Assembly: GCA_963556195.1 (NCBI GenBank)
Contig: OY744519.1
Location: 105,051,500-105,115,499, forward strand
DNA length: 64,000 bases
Direction of reading: 5' to 3'
Source of the DNA: Sepiola atlantica
Taxonomy: Eukaryota > Mollusca > Cephalopoda > Sepiida > Sepiolidae
The notes beneath the pieces were generated by a model, which was not told the origin of the DNA, searched no databases, and saw nothing but the letters and a program-made list of their open reading frames with translations. A program made the translations under genes and the position numbers. Below, piece by piece: positions 11,113 through 21,600 of the stretch. How positions within the stretch are numbered: the stretch's first letter is position 1; each line of letters starts with the position of its first letter.

Positions 11113-11376
11113 ACCAGACGAGATGAATTCTTGTTCTGGAATCCGGTAAGATCAAGAGACAACAAGAATGATATACTGTAACACAGTAAACTGGTCAATT
11201 GGGGAAAGGAAAATTGATGTTTTTCAATTATGAACTAACTCAACGCTTGAGAGGTAGAGGAGAATCTTGATTGACCACTCGGATATCTATGTATCTCATA
11301 TAGAGATCAAGTGCAAACCCAGGAAAAGGGCCCCTTAATTTGTGAGTACTTCGACTAAAGTAAAATGAAAACCAAG
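11113..11376 (+). repeat. 510-bp repeat copy 1, right part, starting with the 70-bp flank duplication
   Basis: 11113-11182 repeats 7443-7512. The unit then continues (TTTTTCAATTATGAACTAACTC, CGCTTGAGAG, CCCAGGAAAAGGGCCCCTT) to GTAAAATGAAA, matching the right halves of the units at 11377 and 17488. Confidence 0.75.
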
Positions 11377-11890
11377 AGAGTTTGAATTACCTTCGTAGCA
11401 CCATCCTCGAGTGTCTTCAGTCACTCTGTAAAAGGGGGTTTCAGGACAATCTGACATGAAGGTACTTCACTCTACCATTAAAACATGACCAAATATTCAA
11501 CATAACATAGCATTCGAACCCCAAATAATATCCCCTCAGTATGGCTATACGCTGGCTTGTACAGGGAATGTTGCACCTTTTCCAAGTGATGTTACCTCAA
11601 GTAACAACACTAAACTGAATACTCTACCAGATTAGATTAATTCTTGTCCTGAAATCCTTTAGGACCAAAAGATCACAAGTAAGATATATAACATAGTTAA
11701 ATGGTCATTTGGGGAGAAAGAAATTAATGTTTTTCACTTTTTTACAAACTCAATGTTTGACAGCCAAATATAACTTTAATGGAATATTTGAATATTCATG
11801 CATCAAATATAAAACTCAAGGGTTAGCCCCAGAAAAGGGTCCCTTGATTTCTGAAAACTTTGACTGAAGTAAAATGAAACAAGATTCTAA
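11377..11890 (+). repeat. 510-bp repeat, copy 2 (uninterrupted)
   Basis: It follows copy 1 head to tail. Landmarks in order: GAGTTTGAATTACC, CCTCGAGTGTCTTCAG, CTGACATGAAGG, ATATCCCCTCAG, CAAGTAACAACACTA, TTAATTCTTGTCCTG, GGGTCCCTTGATTTCTG, GTAAAATGAAAC. No coding potential is evident. The tandem arrangement suggests a short satellite-like array or nested copies of a SINE-like element. Confidence 0.75.
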
Positions 11891-14439
11891 CCGCTTAAAA
11901 GCAAAATTAGAATCTTTAAAATATTTCTCAGTTGAAGTCTCTAAAATGGCGGGTGGATGTTGGCATCCAGTAGAATGCCCCATCCCCAGTTTGAGTCTCT
12001 GAAATAGTGGTTGAATAGTCTATATAATGAAGTAAGTAAATTTTTCTTCTACTTCATCGGCTATTAAGGCTCTGTGAACACAAGCTATATATAGAATAAC
12101 GCTATGGTAACGCTTTCTGTCAAGTATTGATGAGTCTTTTATGAAAATATACGTCCGTTTCGTTCGCTTTTAGTGATTTCTATATTTTTCCAGTTTGCCT
12201 GCTGTTCCTGAAATAGTCATACATACAAGGAATCGGAGTAATTTTCACTCACACGCTTAGATCTACTTCCACTGCCATCACTTTACGTCGAAGAGTATTA
12301 TTCATAGAATATTATCACTCTAATTATTTCATTTTTGTTCAAATCGTGCTATTGTCTTTTACTAACGAAATACGGCCTGCTCCCTTCAACCTATACTTTT
12401 TACTTTTAGGGCGTCTTGATTGGCTATTATAGAGACTTACTTTTCCATTCTAGATTGACCGAATAGCAGATTACCAAAATGATCTGGTCGTTGATTACCG
12501 ATTTTATTATTTTAACTTTTGTACTATTTTCTGGTAATTTTTCTTACCGAATTTTACATTTTCTGTTTATACGATTCTTTTCAACGATGCTTTTCTTCAC
12601 CGGGTTCCGCTGGGTAAATTCACTTATTTATTAATTCTATTTTTACCAGTCTTCATTTCTGTATTACAGAATTTCATAGTCATACATCTAATTCTATTCT
12701 CGAATAACCAAATGCTGTTTACGAACTGTAAACAAACAAACATTGAAATTACAGCATGGCGACTAATACTTATAATAACGTTCGCTTAATACTTAATCAT
12801 ATTTTATTTCTTTATATACTTTTTTAAGTAAACACTGTTTTTTTCCATCTTTAGGAACAGACTAGAACTTTTCCATTCAGTAAAAAAGGATTATCACAAC
12901 CAAGTATAAGTTTTACAGTTAAGCTATTCACATGGAACGTTTCTTTTCTTTCTTTCTTTCTTTCTTGTTTTCTTTCGTTTGTTACTTTCCTACATTTATA
13001 ACGATATGAATTAAATGATTGTTACTTAATCGTCCTTGTACCGTTAACAATAACGTTTCCCGAAAGTCGAAAAGCTTTGAAACGTCACTATAAAGAACTT
13101 CGATTTCACACAGGATTTTAGAAGTAACTCTAAAGCATTTACACTACCAGTAAATGTTTCGTGTCTTCTCTTTTTACTTTTGCGTTGGGGAGCCTTTTCT
13201 TTTAAAAATGCTTCGTGGGGGTGTTTTAAATGTGTTTCTACCGTAATTCTACACCTTTAAACTGTTTGTAATATTTTTTCTCTTAACGAACGTCATCCTC
13301 GGGTACTTTGTCACATACGCCGTTATCGCGTATTTTACACTCTTTTACGTGTTGGGTGTGTCAATGTCTCTCTTAACGTGTGTGCAGGTGTGACGTGTGT
13401 ATTCAGTATCATGTGTGCCGTGGAAACTTTTTAAAAGGGTTTGCCTTTTCTCTTCAATACAGAAGTTCATTGCAAATCAATTTTATAGTTAAGCTGTTAC
13501 TTTTCTTCGTTTTCTACATCATTGTCCGTCGCTGTCGTCTTCTGCGCTATATCATCCCGTTTATTCCATCTTTATTTCTTTGTCGTGATTCGTCTCCGTT
13601 GTGCCGTGTATATTTTTACTTTCTTCGCTGTGATTCGTCTAGTGGACTTCTCTTCTGGCCCGCGATCATCATAGTGATGTATCTGTGGATAAACTTTTTA
13701 TACGACAAAGGAATTCGAAATACATATGTTGAAACAGGTTCAGAGGTTTTTTTCATCCTATTCTAAAGAAACGCCTGGGAGAGAGACCGCAGTTTCCTAG
13801 ATTAATTCTAACTTTCTTACTTAGCTAATTCATAACTTCTGACTGGGCGATGGGACAGATGGGGTAGACTCATTTTCGTCCCATCGGACTTAGCTTTAAG
13901 TTTCAGACCATTTTTAGACATCTGTCTGCCTCAAAGGTTCATAGCGAAAAAAACTTTGCTTAAAGTTTTTAGATAATATTTTTCTGCACCCGCCCCGCAT
14001 CAAATCCATGGACTTACTTCCCAAAACTGTTGTTTTTTCCCACGGTGACAAGTGTGACGTCATTGCCCCTTTGTCTCGTCAACAAATCGCGACACCGTAT
14101 TCAAACCTGCCATGTGTTCAAACCCTACTTACCCAAATCTTTAATCTCATCCCACTTGTCTGTTCTGTTATTTCATAGAGAATGATTAATTCAATAAAAT
14201 TTAATGTCAGTTTAACTCGCACTCAATTTATCAATTTTACCTAATTCACAATTCATACTGATTGAAGTATACTTTTTCAAGAATACAGTGCCCATCATGA
14301 TGTAACACATTGACATATTTTCTTTTATTTTTCTTCTGCATTTTGTTTGCGTTGTTTTTTTTTCAGTGTCATCTTCTTTTTTGCGTGTGTATTAAAAGCC
14401 AATTATAATGTATGTATATAATTATTTTTGTGATGATTA
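11891..14439. other. No recognisable gene; one unassigned open frame
   Basis: This stretch is less repetitive than its surroundings. A 128-codon open frame at 13380-13766 is rich in Phe, Leu, Ile and Tyr, with blocks such as FFVFYIIV and LLFWPAIIIVMYLW that could be membrane segments, but I recognise no family and it may be chance. A palindromic TGACGTCA (CRE consensus) sits at 14055-14062. A short (TTTC)n is at about 12945-12965. Confidence 0.45.
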
Positions 14440-14689
14440 TTATTTCATTATTATTATTAGTAGTTCTAGTAGTAATTTTTATATTGCCACACGAAGACCA
14501 TTGCTATTATTAGTAGTAATAGTAGTATTAATATTGTGAAACAGGCATTTATTATTACATTTAAAAAAATTATTATTATCATTATTATTATTAGTAGTAG
14601 TAGTAGTAGTAGGAGGAGTAGGCGGAGGAGGAGGAATAGTAGTAGTAGTAGTAGTAGTAGTAGGAGGAGGAGGAGGAGGAGGAGGAGGT
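14440..14689. repeat. Trinucleotide tract (ATT)n, (AGT)n, (AGG)n
   Basis: ATT units pass into TAG/AGT and GGA units in two blocks, 14590-14640 and 14640-14688. On the minus strand they read as poly-Leu or poly-Pro/Thr, so open frames there are artefacts. Confidence 0.9.
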
Positions 14690-14724
14690 TTGCCATACAG
14701 AGGAACTATTAGAAAGTAGTCTAT

Positions 14725-14890
14725 AAAAAAAAATGATTTCATCTTAGTTGTTATTTTCACAACGTTTCGGACGACGTAACTTCTAACTTTTTCAGGTGCA
14801 TCTTTTTGATCTCGGGAACATTTATTGTTAGTTATTATTACCTATAGTGAGAGTTGAATCTTTAATCTCCAGAAGGACTGATTGTTATTG
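14725..14890. repeat. Arm-type element, rearranged copy
   Basis: CACAACGTTTCGGACGACG ... CTTTTTCAGGTGCATC corresponds to the arm sequence ATGTTTCGTCCGATTAAAC ... CTTCTTCAGATGCGTCTCG at 34620-34660. At 14850-14885, in reverse orientation, is the tRNA-like block seen at 34085-34117 (CAGTC-TTCTGGAG-GTTGAAAGATCAATCC). So arm and tRNA-like block are joined in an orientation different from 33830-34402. Confidence 0.55.
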
Positions 14891-15424
14891 AAACTTTATT
14901 AGTTGAACCACTTGCCCATATTTTAATTTTAGTCATTTTAGGATTTTTTCTTGAATTGATACTGTTTGTTTGTTATAAAAATTAAATACATATTTTTTTA
15001 TTTCCCCGGGCAATGCCAAGACATGGGTTCTGTTAGTTATTAATATATTTAAGATATGATATTTTGAGATAACTCTTTTCTTCAAAGAACAATTAACAAT
15101 TGTTATTGACGATTTCATTATTTTGGGATACCACATTTAAAATCAAATCAAGGTTTATAATGGGGACGCAACATGTAACTGTTGGTTAAAACTTAAGTTC
15201 ATCTGAACTGACTTATCCAATAACAACGTATAAACAAAAAAACACAAATAATCAATCACAATTATTAGTTCACATTAAAAAAAAACATTGTTGCATATAA
15301 TATCGGCATTTTCATTGTTATGTCACCGCTTATCAATGGGGCAATGTTAATGAGATGGAACGATTGTCAGGCGAAATTGATCAATGAAATGAACTAAGTG
15401 TGATGACTTATGAGAAATGTTAGT
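14891..15424. other. No gene seen
   Basis: AT-rich DNA with nothing recognisable. Confidence 0.55.
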
Positions 15425-15720
15425 TTATATTAAAACAGGACACACATATATTGTAGTCAGAAGGGAAGTAGTTTTACGGTGACGTGTTCCACAGATAGAG
15501 AAGCATTGCAAATAATCTCTGACTATAGAAATTCCTCCCAGAGGGAGAATAGGAAAGTCTTTTTCCGTTGTAATAGTAAGACGAATTATCGCTGTGAATG
15601 TCTTACAGGAAGGACGCAGAGATTGGAGCCCAGTCGAGCACATTCCATGAAAATAACGATAGACTAGCAACGTCTCTTCCGTGACTGGAAAGGACATAGG
15701 AGATGATTTGCCACTCGATT
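15425..15720 (-). pseudogene. Jockey-like LINE ORF2 C-terminal fragment
   Basis: The minus strand reads LVYRYFHGMCSTGLQSLRP, matching the conserved block after the RT domain of Jockey-like LINEs in which a SL-F-Y-R-Y-F-H-G-x-C-S motif recurs (compare the copies at 40530, 52889, 53430 and 54400). In a second frame, further along, LYLWNTSP-x-NYFPSDYN matches the LWNSLP...FP..YN motif that ends these proteins. A frameshift separates the two, so it is a relic. Only the last ~100 residues are present. No 3' tail could be delimited. Confidence 0.75.
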
Positions 15721-15815
15721 TCAGAGTCGATTTTAAACTGTGAAGGGTGCTCTGAGTGGCGCCTCCCCGTAACTGACATTAGTACTCTATCCTCTGATTA
15801 TTAAAGAAGATCGCT

Positions 15816-17050
15816 ACTTACTTGTACTTGTACTTGTTGCGGCTTGCACTTTTCATGTTGAGCCGGCTCTTCGATTCGAACCATCATGAATGAATCCTGC
15901 TCACTGCGTTTGGTTCAGCGTAAGGTTCCATCGACGTACACCGTAGACTTGAGGGCCAATGAGGAAAGTGAGATCGGCCTTGAGTGTGTCAAACCAAGTC
16001 TTCAGCTGCCCACCGTAGTTGTGGCGCCAATGTTGAAGGGGTTAGGGATTAAGAACAGTCCTAGACATAGTTGCGTCAGGACGTCTGCAAACGTGCAGGC
16101 GGTATCGTTTCAGAACTCTTTCAATAGTTTGAATGTTGCACCGCGAATGGATGACATCATCTGGAACTCAGTCCAGCAGGATTAGTCACATGATTCCCCG
16201 TAGACACGAGCAGTCAAAAACACATATTCGGCGAATATCCACGGCTCGGAGAAACCAAGTTGCGCATCCGTATAGCAGAATGCTCCGAATAAGTGACTGA
16301 TGGATACGGATATCACTCCGACTCCATAAGCGACTGTGGAGACGTACGAAGGCCGAACACGTGCGGTTGATACGTCTATCTATTTCAGTTGTATACTAGC
16401 CATTGGTGTTGAATTTATATTCGAGGTAGACGAACTGGTTGAATTCTTCGAAGAGGAGCCCATTCAGCATGATGACTGTCATATCTTCCTCCAGCACAAT
16501 GCACACATACTTTTCGTTTTATCAGCGTTGATACGAAGACCGATCTGCGACGCAGACGAGCTAACCCGGTCCAGTAGAAGTTGAAGTTCATGGTAGTTGG
16601 AGAAAAAATCGCAATATCATCAGCGTAGTCTAGATCCGAGATGCTCATATCACTAGATATGGCGAATCCATTTTTGTCCCTGTGGGGAATGCGTCATAAT
16701 CCAGCTCTGTCGCACACCACTGACTATAGTGAAGGGAGCGCTCTCTTCACTTAACATCCGGACCGTCGCAAGGATGTTGGAGTAATATGTTCAGCGTTTC
16801 TGGAGCATGCACGATGCCCGCACTGGACCCAAAAAATGCGTCTTCCACCTCGCAGCGACTCTACAGGCGAGTTTTTAACCTTGAGATGCATCCTCGAACA
16901 CCAGCATGTATTCCAGCAGAATACAGTCATTGACTTCGTGCCGTGTTCGACCCGGTGTATCGCTCCTGTCTATGAAGGATCCTTAAGCTAGATGAAATGC
17001 CTCCGAAGTTGTCTCGTTTGCTGAGAACATATTACAGCAAGTAGACTGCT
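15816..17050 (-). pseudogene. RTE-like LINE ORF2 fragment with RT active site
   Basis: Minus strand, 5' to 3': TIVSGVRQS (RT motif 4, usually GVRQGC), then MSISDLDYADDIAIFS, whose YADD catalytic box is encoded at 16617-16628. A thumb region with frameshifts follows (NADK-type, LLYGCATW-type at about 16270), then GGQLKTWFDTLKADLTFLIG and VYGVRRWN near 15940-16010. That tail pattern is familiar from RTE-like elements. The 3' end is a short (ACAAGT)n tail on the minus strand (15816-15840), as RTE-class LINEs have. It is 5' truncated with multiple frameshifts. The clade call is tentative. Confidence 0.8.
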
Positions 17051-17487
17051 ACGATAAACTAGGAATATGTTGAAAAATATTCGTAATATTAATTATATAT
17101 ATCCTATATTTACAATATCAGATTATGGAGAATAATGATGTTTGCAGGAATATAATGTGAGAGTTGTGTAAAATTGCTCGAACAAAATCCATAGGTAAAG
17201 TTAAAACTAGCCTCGTGATCTTTAGGTCCAATGCTACTTTTACACTTCACAAAGACATAGTAAATCAGGCCGTTAGTGAAGATTATTCACATTCCGATCA
17301 CTCCTTAGCTTGATCGGTATTAGAAGTATCGTCTTTATCAGATGTTGTAAATAAGTATGTTAGAGGAAATACATGTAAGTGATTATTTTAAATGTTCGAA
17401 CTAGCACCTCCAATAACCATGTTAACAAATATTATCAAAACAAATAATGTTCACAAAACTAAACAGAAAAAAGAAAATAAGACAGCT
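17051..17487. other. No gene seen
   Basis: Unremarkable AT-rich DNA between the RTE-like fragment and the 510-bp repeat. Confidence 0.55.
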
Positions 17488-17950
17488 TAAATGCTTAATA
17501 GACACAATTCTCGAGTGTCTTCAATTTATTTGTACATGGTTTTTCAGTTCAACCTGAAATGAGTATACTGCGCCTTACAAGTAAACCCTGATCAAATATC
17601 TAAAATAACGCAGTATTCAAACTCAAATAATATCCCTTCAGCATGGCAACACACTGGATCAGAGGAGGAATGATGCATCTTACACTGGTGATGCGACGTC
17701 GAGTAACAGCACCAAGCTGGATACTCCACCAGAATATATCAATTCTTGTACTGGAATTTTGCAAGATCAACAAAGTACCACACGAAAGATGAATTATATC
17801 ATAAATGGTCACTTGGGAGAACTCAATCATTGGGAGGTATAAAAAAAAGTTAACTGAACGCTTAAATATCTGTGTATCTCACAAAGAAATCAAGTTTTAG
17901 CCCCAGCAATGGGTCCCTTGATTTCTGAGAACTTACTGAAAGAAAATAGA
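17488..17950 (+). repeat. 510-bp repeat, copy 3
   Basis: Same order of landmarks as the copy at 11377: CTCGAGTGTCTTCA, CCTGAAATGAG, ATATCCCTTCAGCATGG, GAGTAACAGCACCAAGCTGG, CAATTCTTGTACTGG, GGGTCCCTTGATTTCTGAGA. More diverged and about 50 bp shorter. Confidence 0.75.
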
Positions 17951-18229
17951 AAATAAAAACAGAACATATACTGTCTAATTTCGATTAGTTTCGATTATAC
18001 AATCACCATATGAAATTCCGCTGTTGCTTATTTTCTGATAAAAGTGAATATTTTAATCTGGGAAAATAATTTTTCAATACAAAAAAATGCATAAACATTT
18101 CTCTACTGTATACAAACGTCTGTATTAAATTAGCACTAATATATGATACCTACATGACAGCCATGTTCTAATGAGTTCTACTATTTAAGCTACCATTTAA
18201 GTATTTAAACAAACCTGCCGTAGCAGGTA
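17951..18229. other. No gene seen
   Basis: AT-rich DNA with nothing recognisable. Confidence 0.5.
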
Positions 18230-18860
18230 TCTTCTATATAACGTGTATATGAATAAGGCGGAACTTTGACTAAGTCGTCACTTTCTTGGTATTCGGCTGA
18301 AATTAAACTGTAGTTTCTGCCTGAGAATTGCAAAGGCGGTTCCTATACCTGTCGTATCTCAGCCTGGCTAAGTTATCTTCTTAACTACTCAGGTTAAAGA
18401 GTCATGTTCCCGTTTTTAATGTTTCGCCAATAGAACTCCTCTAAGATAGACATTTCCCGCTTTTATTTTCACCCTGGCCTTCTCTAATTAAATTCATATT
18501 GGAAGACACGGCCCATTCGCGAACACCATCACTACTCTATTGTCTCACACGTAATCTCCACTGTCACTTACAGATCAACTTTCTTGTCTCCGGTTCAAAA
18601 TAAACTGAACACACAATGGGCAGTGTATTTTTAAGACAGGGGTGAGAGGATTTAACTTACTAGTTTTTGTTTTCTCGCTCCCATTTTTATTCAAATAAAT
18701 TTGTACATCGATATATTTATAAATAAAATTGAATTTCAATAATTGATAATACTTTAAGTAGGATCTGTCCTTGTGTAAATGTGGTATTGTGGTGACTGCA
18801 ATGAGTCTAGCTAAAATTAGGATGGACAAGAAATGACCACCCGTATCCAACCTCTCACAA
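18230..18860 (-). repeat. Dispersed repeat family R2, copy 1 (uninterrupted)
   Basis: Shares a long colinear block with 20605-20965 and 21468-21600: CCTCTAAGATAGACATTTCCC, TTTTATTTTCACCCTGGCC, CTAGTTTTTGTTTTCTCG, CAAATAAATTTGTACATCGA, TATAAATAAAATTGAATTTC, GTGGTATTGTGGTGACTGC. The other copy has a tRNA-like segment on its minus strand, so this is probably a SINE-type element read on the minus strand. Here that segment (near 18350-18400) is too degenerate to score. Confidence 0.65.
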
Positions 18861-18919
18861 TTTTGATTGTCTTGAGCTTAATTTATTCAATTTTGATTTT
18901 ACAAGTTTTGCAAATAAAT

Positions 18920-19130
18920 AATTAAAAATGTAGTATCTGTTCTGTCCTTGGTCAGAAAGAGATCCTTCTTGACTTGGACAATTTTTATATGTCCTATCCA
19001 GATTGCCTATCTTCGGGGAGCTGAATATGTTCAACAAAAAACAACCTTGTGCCTAACTTTTCTCCCGTGTAGGGGGCAAGTAAATAAAGACTAAAGAGGC
19101 ACTTTCCTGATCTTTAATTGGGATTAAAGG
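18920..19130 (+). repeat. U2-snRNA-like unit 1
   Basis: AATGTAGTATCTGTTCTGTC matches U2 around its branch-point-recognition segment. Later pieces also follow U2 order: TTGGACAATTTTTATATG against the U2 GAGGACAATATATTAAATG region, and CTTCGGGGAGCTG against the U2 stem-loop after the Sm-site area. The unit ends CCTTGTGCCTAACTTTTC and GGGGGCAAGTAAATAAAGAC, a tail also seen in other family members. Unit length, about 203 bp to the next start, is close to U2 (about 190 nt) plus a tail. Confidence 0.55.
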
Positions 19131-19335
19131 GTAGTATATGTTCTGTTCTCGATCAGAGGAGGAGAGATACTTTTTTACTGGGAACATTTTTATTTTTCTC
19201 CCATCTAGAGTGCCCCTTTTTGAAGAGCTAGATATCCTTCACATAAAAAACGACATTGTGTCTAACTTTGTCTTCGGGGGGGGGGCAAGTAAACAAGAAC
19301 TTAAGCTGTACGTACATTCCCCTCAAGTCGATCGT
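19131..19335 (+). repeat. U2-snRNA-like unit 2 (tandem)
   Basis: It starts GTAGTATATGTTCTGTTCTC and repeats the plan of unit 1: GAGAGATACTT, GGGAACATTTTTAT, CCCTTTTTGAAGAGCTAGAT, CATTGTGTCTAACTTTG and GGGGGGGGGCAAGTAAAC. A run of nine G replaces the shorter G run of unit 1. Open frames of 69-86 codons across it (19138-19516) are not real genes. Confidence 0.55.
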
Positions 19336-19811
19336 AACAATAAATAACATCTGCAAATATCCTCTACGGCTAGAAATGATCAATGTATTTTACACATCTG
19401 ACAAATACGGACAAATATGGCTAGATGGACAGAAATGTCGGCCTTTACCAACCCAAGCCCACGTGGCTTCTACTTTATTCTATTTCCATCTGACAACGTA
19501 CATTAAAGTGAATTGAGCCTGTGTCCGCCACCAAATTCTCGTTAAATGCCATTAATCTGTTAACAAGTCTCATTAATGTAAAGCTAACACCGACATCGTC
19601 ACTACGCTCATCATTTGGCTCCGTCTTTAGTCCATTGGCAGCGAGAACTTATCGACTTCTCGTATTTTCACGTGTTTCAACGATGTGTAAAACTAATATA
19701 ATGGCGGCTGCACCTCTTCCGCTTCCGGTATAAGGGAACTAATATACATAAAGGAAAGCAGTTACTGTTATTAGTAAAAGCGCATCCGGACGGATGACTT
19801 TTCTAACCAAA
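19336..19811. other. No gene seen
   Basis: An open frame at 19521-19733 encodes 70 residues with no recognisable motif. Nothing else is visible. Confidence 0.5.
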
Positions 19812-20175
19812 GTAAAATTAAGAATAAGATTGCATTATTTGGATTATTCGGACAACTGTTCTTGGGCCGATTTAACCTCCGACTTTCTTCAGGTGCGTTT
19901 CGTCGAAGTCATAAATCTTTATGTATAACTCTGAAATATTTACTGAATATCCAACTGAAGTTACAATCTTCTGGCGGTTGAAGGTTCAATCCTCAGTACA
20001 TGCGATACTAAGAATATAATTAAGAATTACTCGAGAATCTGTAAAGAGTTTCGATTCAAACACTATATTTCATCCACCTGTGTAGATTATTCTCGTTTAG
20101 TCAGCCATGACCAGTTAAAAGACTTCAATAATTCTTAATTATATTCCTGTTTCAGTATTGCCTGTACTGAGGATT
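19812..20175 (+). repeat. Arm-type element with tRNA-like B box and internal inverted repeat
   Basis: The arm sequence (ATTATTTGGATTATTCGGAC ... CTTTCTTCAGGTGCGTTTCG) is followed by CAATCTTCTGGCGGTTGAAG and a perfect RNA polymerase III B-box-like GGTTCAATCC at 19983-19992. Next is an inverted repeat: 19988-20031 pairs with 20127-20175 (AATCCTCAGTACA... and its complement, about 80 percent). The same arm/tRNA-like order is found in 33830-34402. This suggests a SINE-related non-autonomous element. Confidence 0.6.
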
Positions 20176-20604
20176 CTATGATCATTATTTTTAGTTAAGC
20201 AGTTTCTATTCCACTTTTCAACTATTTTGTAATGTGTTTTTTAATTATTTATTCCAAAATAAGGTGCATTCTGTGTCTACAGTTAGTGAGTATTTCATAT
20301 TTTAGAGAAAGCATGATTGCTGCCTAACTACACACACGCGAGTGCGCACACAATACGTGGAGATCGAAAAGTATTTCCATCGCAATGGTACAGTTGTGCA
20401 TTTGGTTGTTTTATTTGAATTTCCCATGCGTGTATCGTGTTATTAGCTGCCATATTATCACATTATTAAAAGTTGAAATCTGCTTTGGGATAGACATATG
20501 GCTACACACTACATAAAATATTAAACATATTAATTTATTAATTCAACAATCCAAGTCGGTCAGTTCCGTAACATTCCTCTAGAGTATTCACTTCTCAATT
20601 ATCT
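20176..20604. other. No gene seen
   Basis: AT-rich; contains short ACACACGCGAGTGCGCACAC. Nothing recognised. Confidence 0.5.
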
Positions 20605-20963
20605 TTCCTAACTGGACTTATGTCGAACCCCATCCCGACAAAGTCAGCCTCTTAGCTAATCGACTAAACGAGCCTTGTTTCTGTTGTTAATAGAGATCCT
20701 CTAAGATGCCCACTCACCACTTTTATTTTCACCTTGGCCAGACCAAATTAATCTTGGACGGACACTATCCACTCGTAAACTCACTCCCTGCTTCATTTCT
20801 TCACACTTAATTCCCACTCCCACCTAGAAGTGGACCTGCATGATTTCGGTTCTAAGTGAACCGGAAAACAATAAGCAGTCTATTCTTTAGAAAGCGTCGG
20901 GAGAGTCTTACTAATTAGTTTTTTGTTGTCCACTTTAAATTTTATTTCAATAAATTTGTAAAT

Positions 20964-20965
<2 letters not shown>
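20605..20965 (-). repeat. R2 family copy 2, first part, with tRNA-like SINE head
   Basis: On the minus strand there is an A-box-like stretch (GCTCGTTTAGTCGATTAGCT, 20654-20673) and a B-box-like GGGATGGGGTTCGACA at 20621-20636. Together with the long match to 18430-18740 this indicates a tRNA-derived SINE. The copy is interrupted after AAATTTGTAAATAGATA and resumes at 21468. Confidence 0.65.

Positions 20966-21024
<59 letters not shown>
20966..21024. repeat. (TA)n microsatellite
   Basis: About 28 TA units, lying exactly where R2 copy 2 is interrupted. Confidence 0.95.
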
Positions 21025-21025
<1 letters not shown>

Positions 21026-21290
21026 CGCTATTTGCACTATCCTTTGGTTGTCGCGTGAGTAAGATGTTGTAATCATCATCTCTATTGGCATGATAATACA
21101 GAAGGACCAATAGGTCAGTGTCATCTGCTATCAAAATTATTTCTCTTGTCTAGAGCAGTCTTCAACAATCAATACGTCAGCGTCTCCAGATGCATGGACT
21201 ACTTTACATCCTGCTTCCTCCAAACTCTTTCTCAGCAAGTTGATGAACAGATTGTTTTTTCTTGATTAGCTAGGAAAACGTCCTTTTTTA
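21025..21290 (-). pseudogene. Fragment of a TE-type protein with DTDLLVLL motif
   Basis: Minus strand: NLFINLLRKSLEEAGCKVVH, then SGDADVLIVEDCSRQEK, a stop, then in frame with the 21134 start IADDTDLLVLLYYHANRDDD. Two acidic motifs (DADVLIV and DDTDLLVLL) in this spacing are characteristic of a large uncharacterised protein family found in many invertebrate repeat libraries; the layout resembles a PIN/FEN-like nuclease fold, but that is inference. It is broken by a stop and ended by the (TA)n tract. The related N-terminal region is at 30303-31060. Confidence 0.6.
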
Positions 21291-21467
21291 ATTAAGGTTG
21301 ATCCTAAAATTGTAGACTTTTACTCTAATTAAACCATATAATTGATTGTAATCAAATTTGGATAAGGATTGTAGACATAAGGTTAATTATCATTCTATTT
21401 TGATTTTAATCTCTGTAATGGGACATAACATTTATGCAAACCTGTTCTGCCCGAGGGATCTATTCTA

Positions 21468-21600
21468 CCCGCTCCGTTTATAAATAAAATTGAATATCAA
21501 CAATTGTTAATATTTAAAGTAGAATGGTCTATAAGTGAATGTGGTATTGTAGTGACTGCTATGAGTCTAGCTCAGAGTAAGATAGATAGAATTACATGGG
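21468..21600 (-). repeat. R2 family copy 2, second part
   Basis: TATAAATAAAATTGAATATC, then GTGGTATTGTAGTGACTGCT and ATGAGTCTAGCTCAGAGTAAG, colinear with 18719-18825. It completes the copy begun at 20605. Confidence 0.7.

Noticed and set aside
13380..13766. 128-codon hydrophobic frame as a membrane-protein gene
   Set aside because: No recognisable family, no promoter or splice evidence. T-rich DNA gives such frames by chance.
14055..14062. TGACGTCA as an active cAMP-response element
   Set aside because: An 8-mer alone, with no promoter or gene nearby.
14466..14760. Poly-Leu and poly-Pro/Thr frames
   Set aside because: Translation of trinucleotide repeats.
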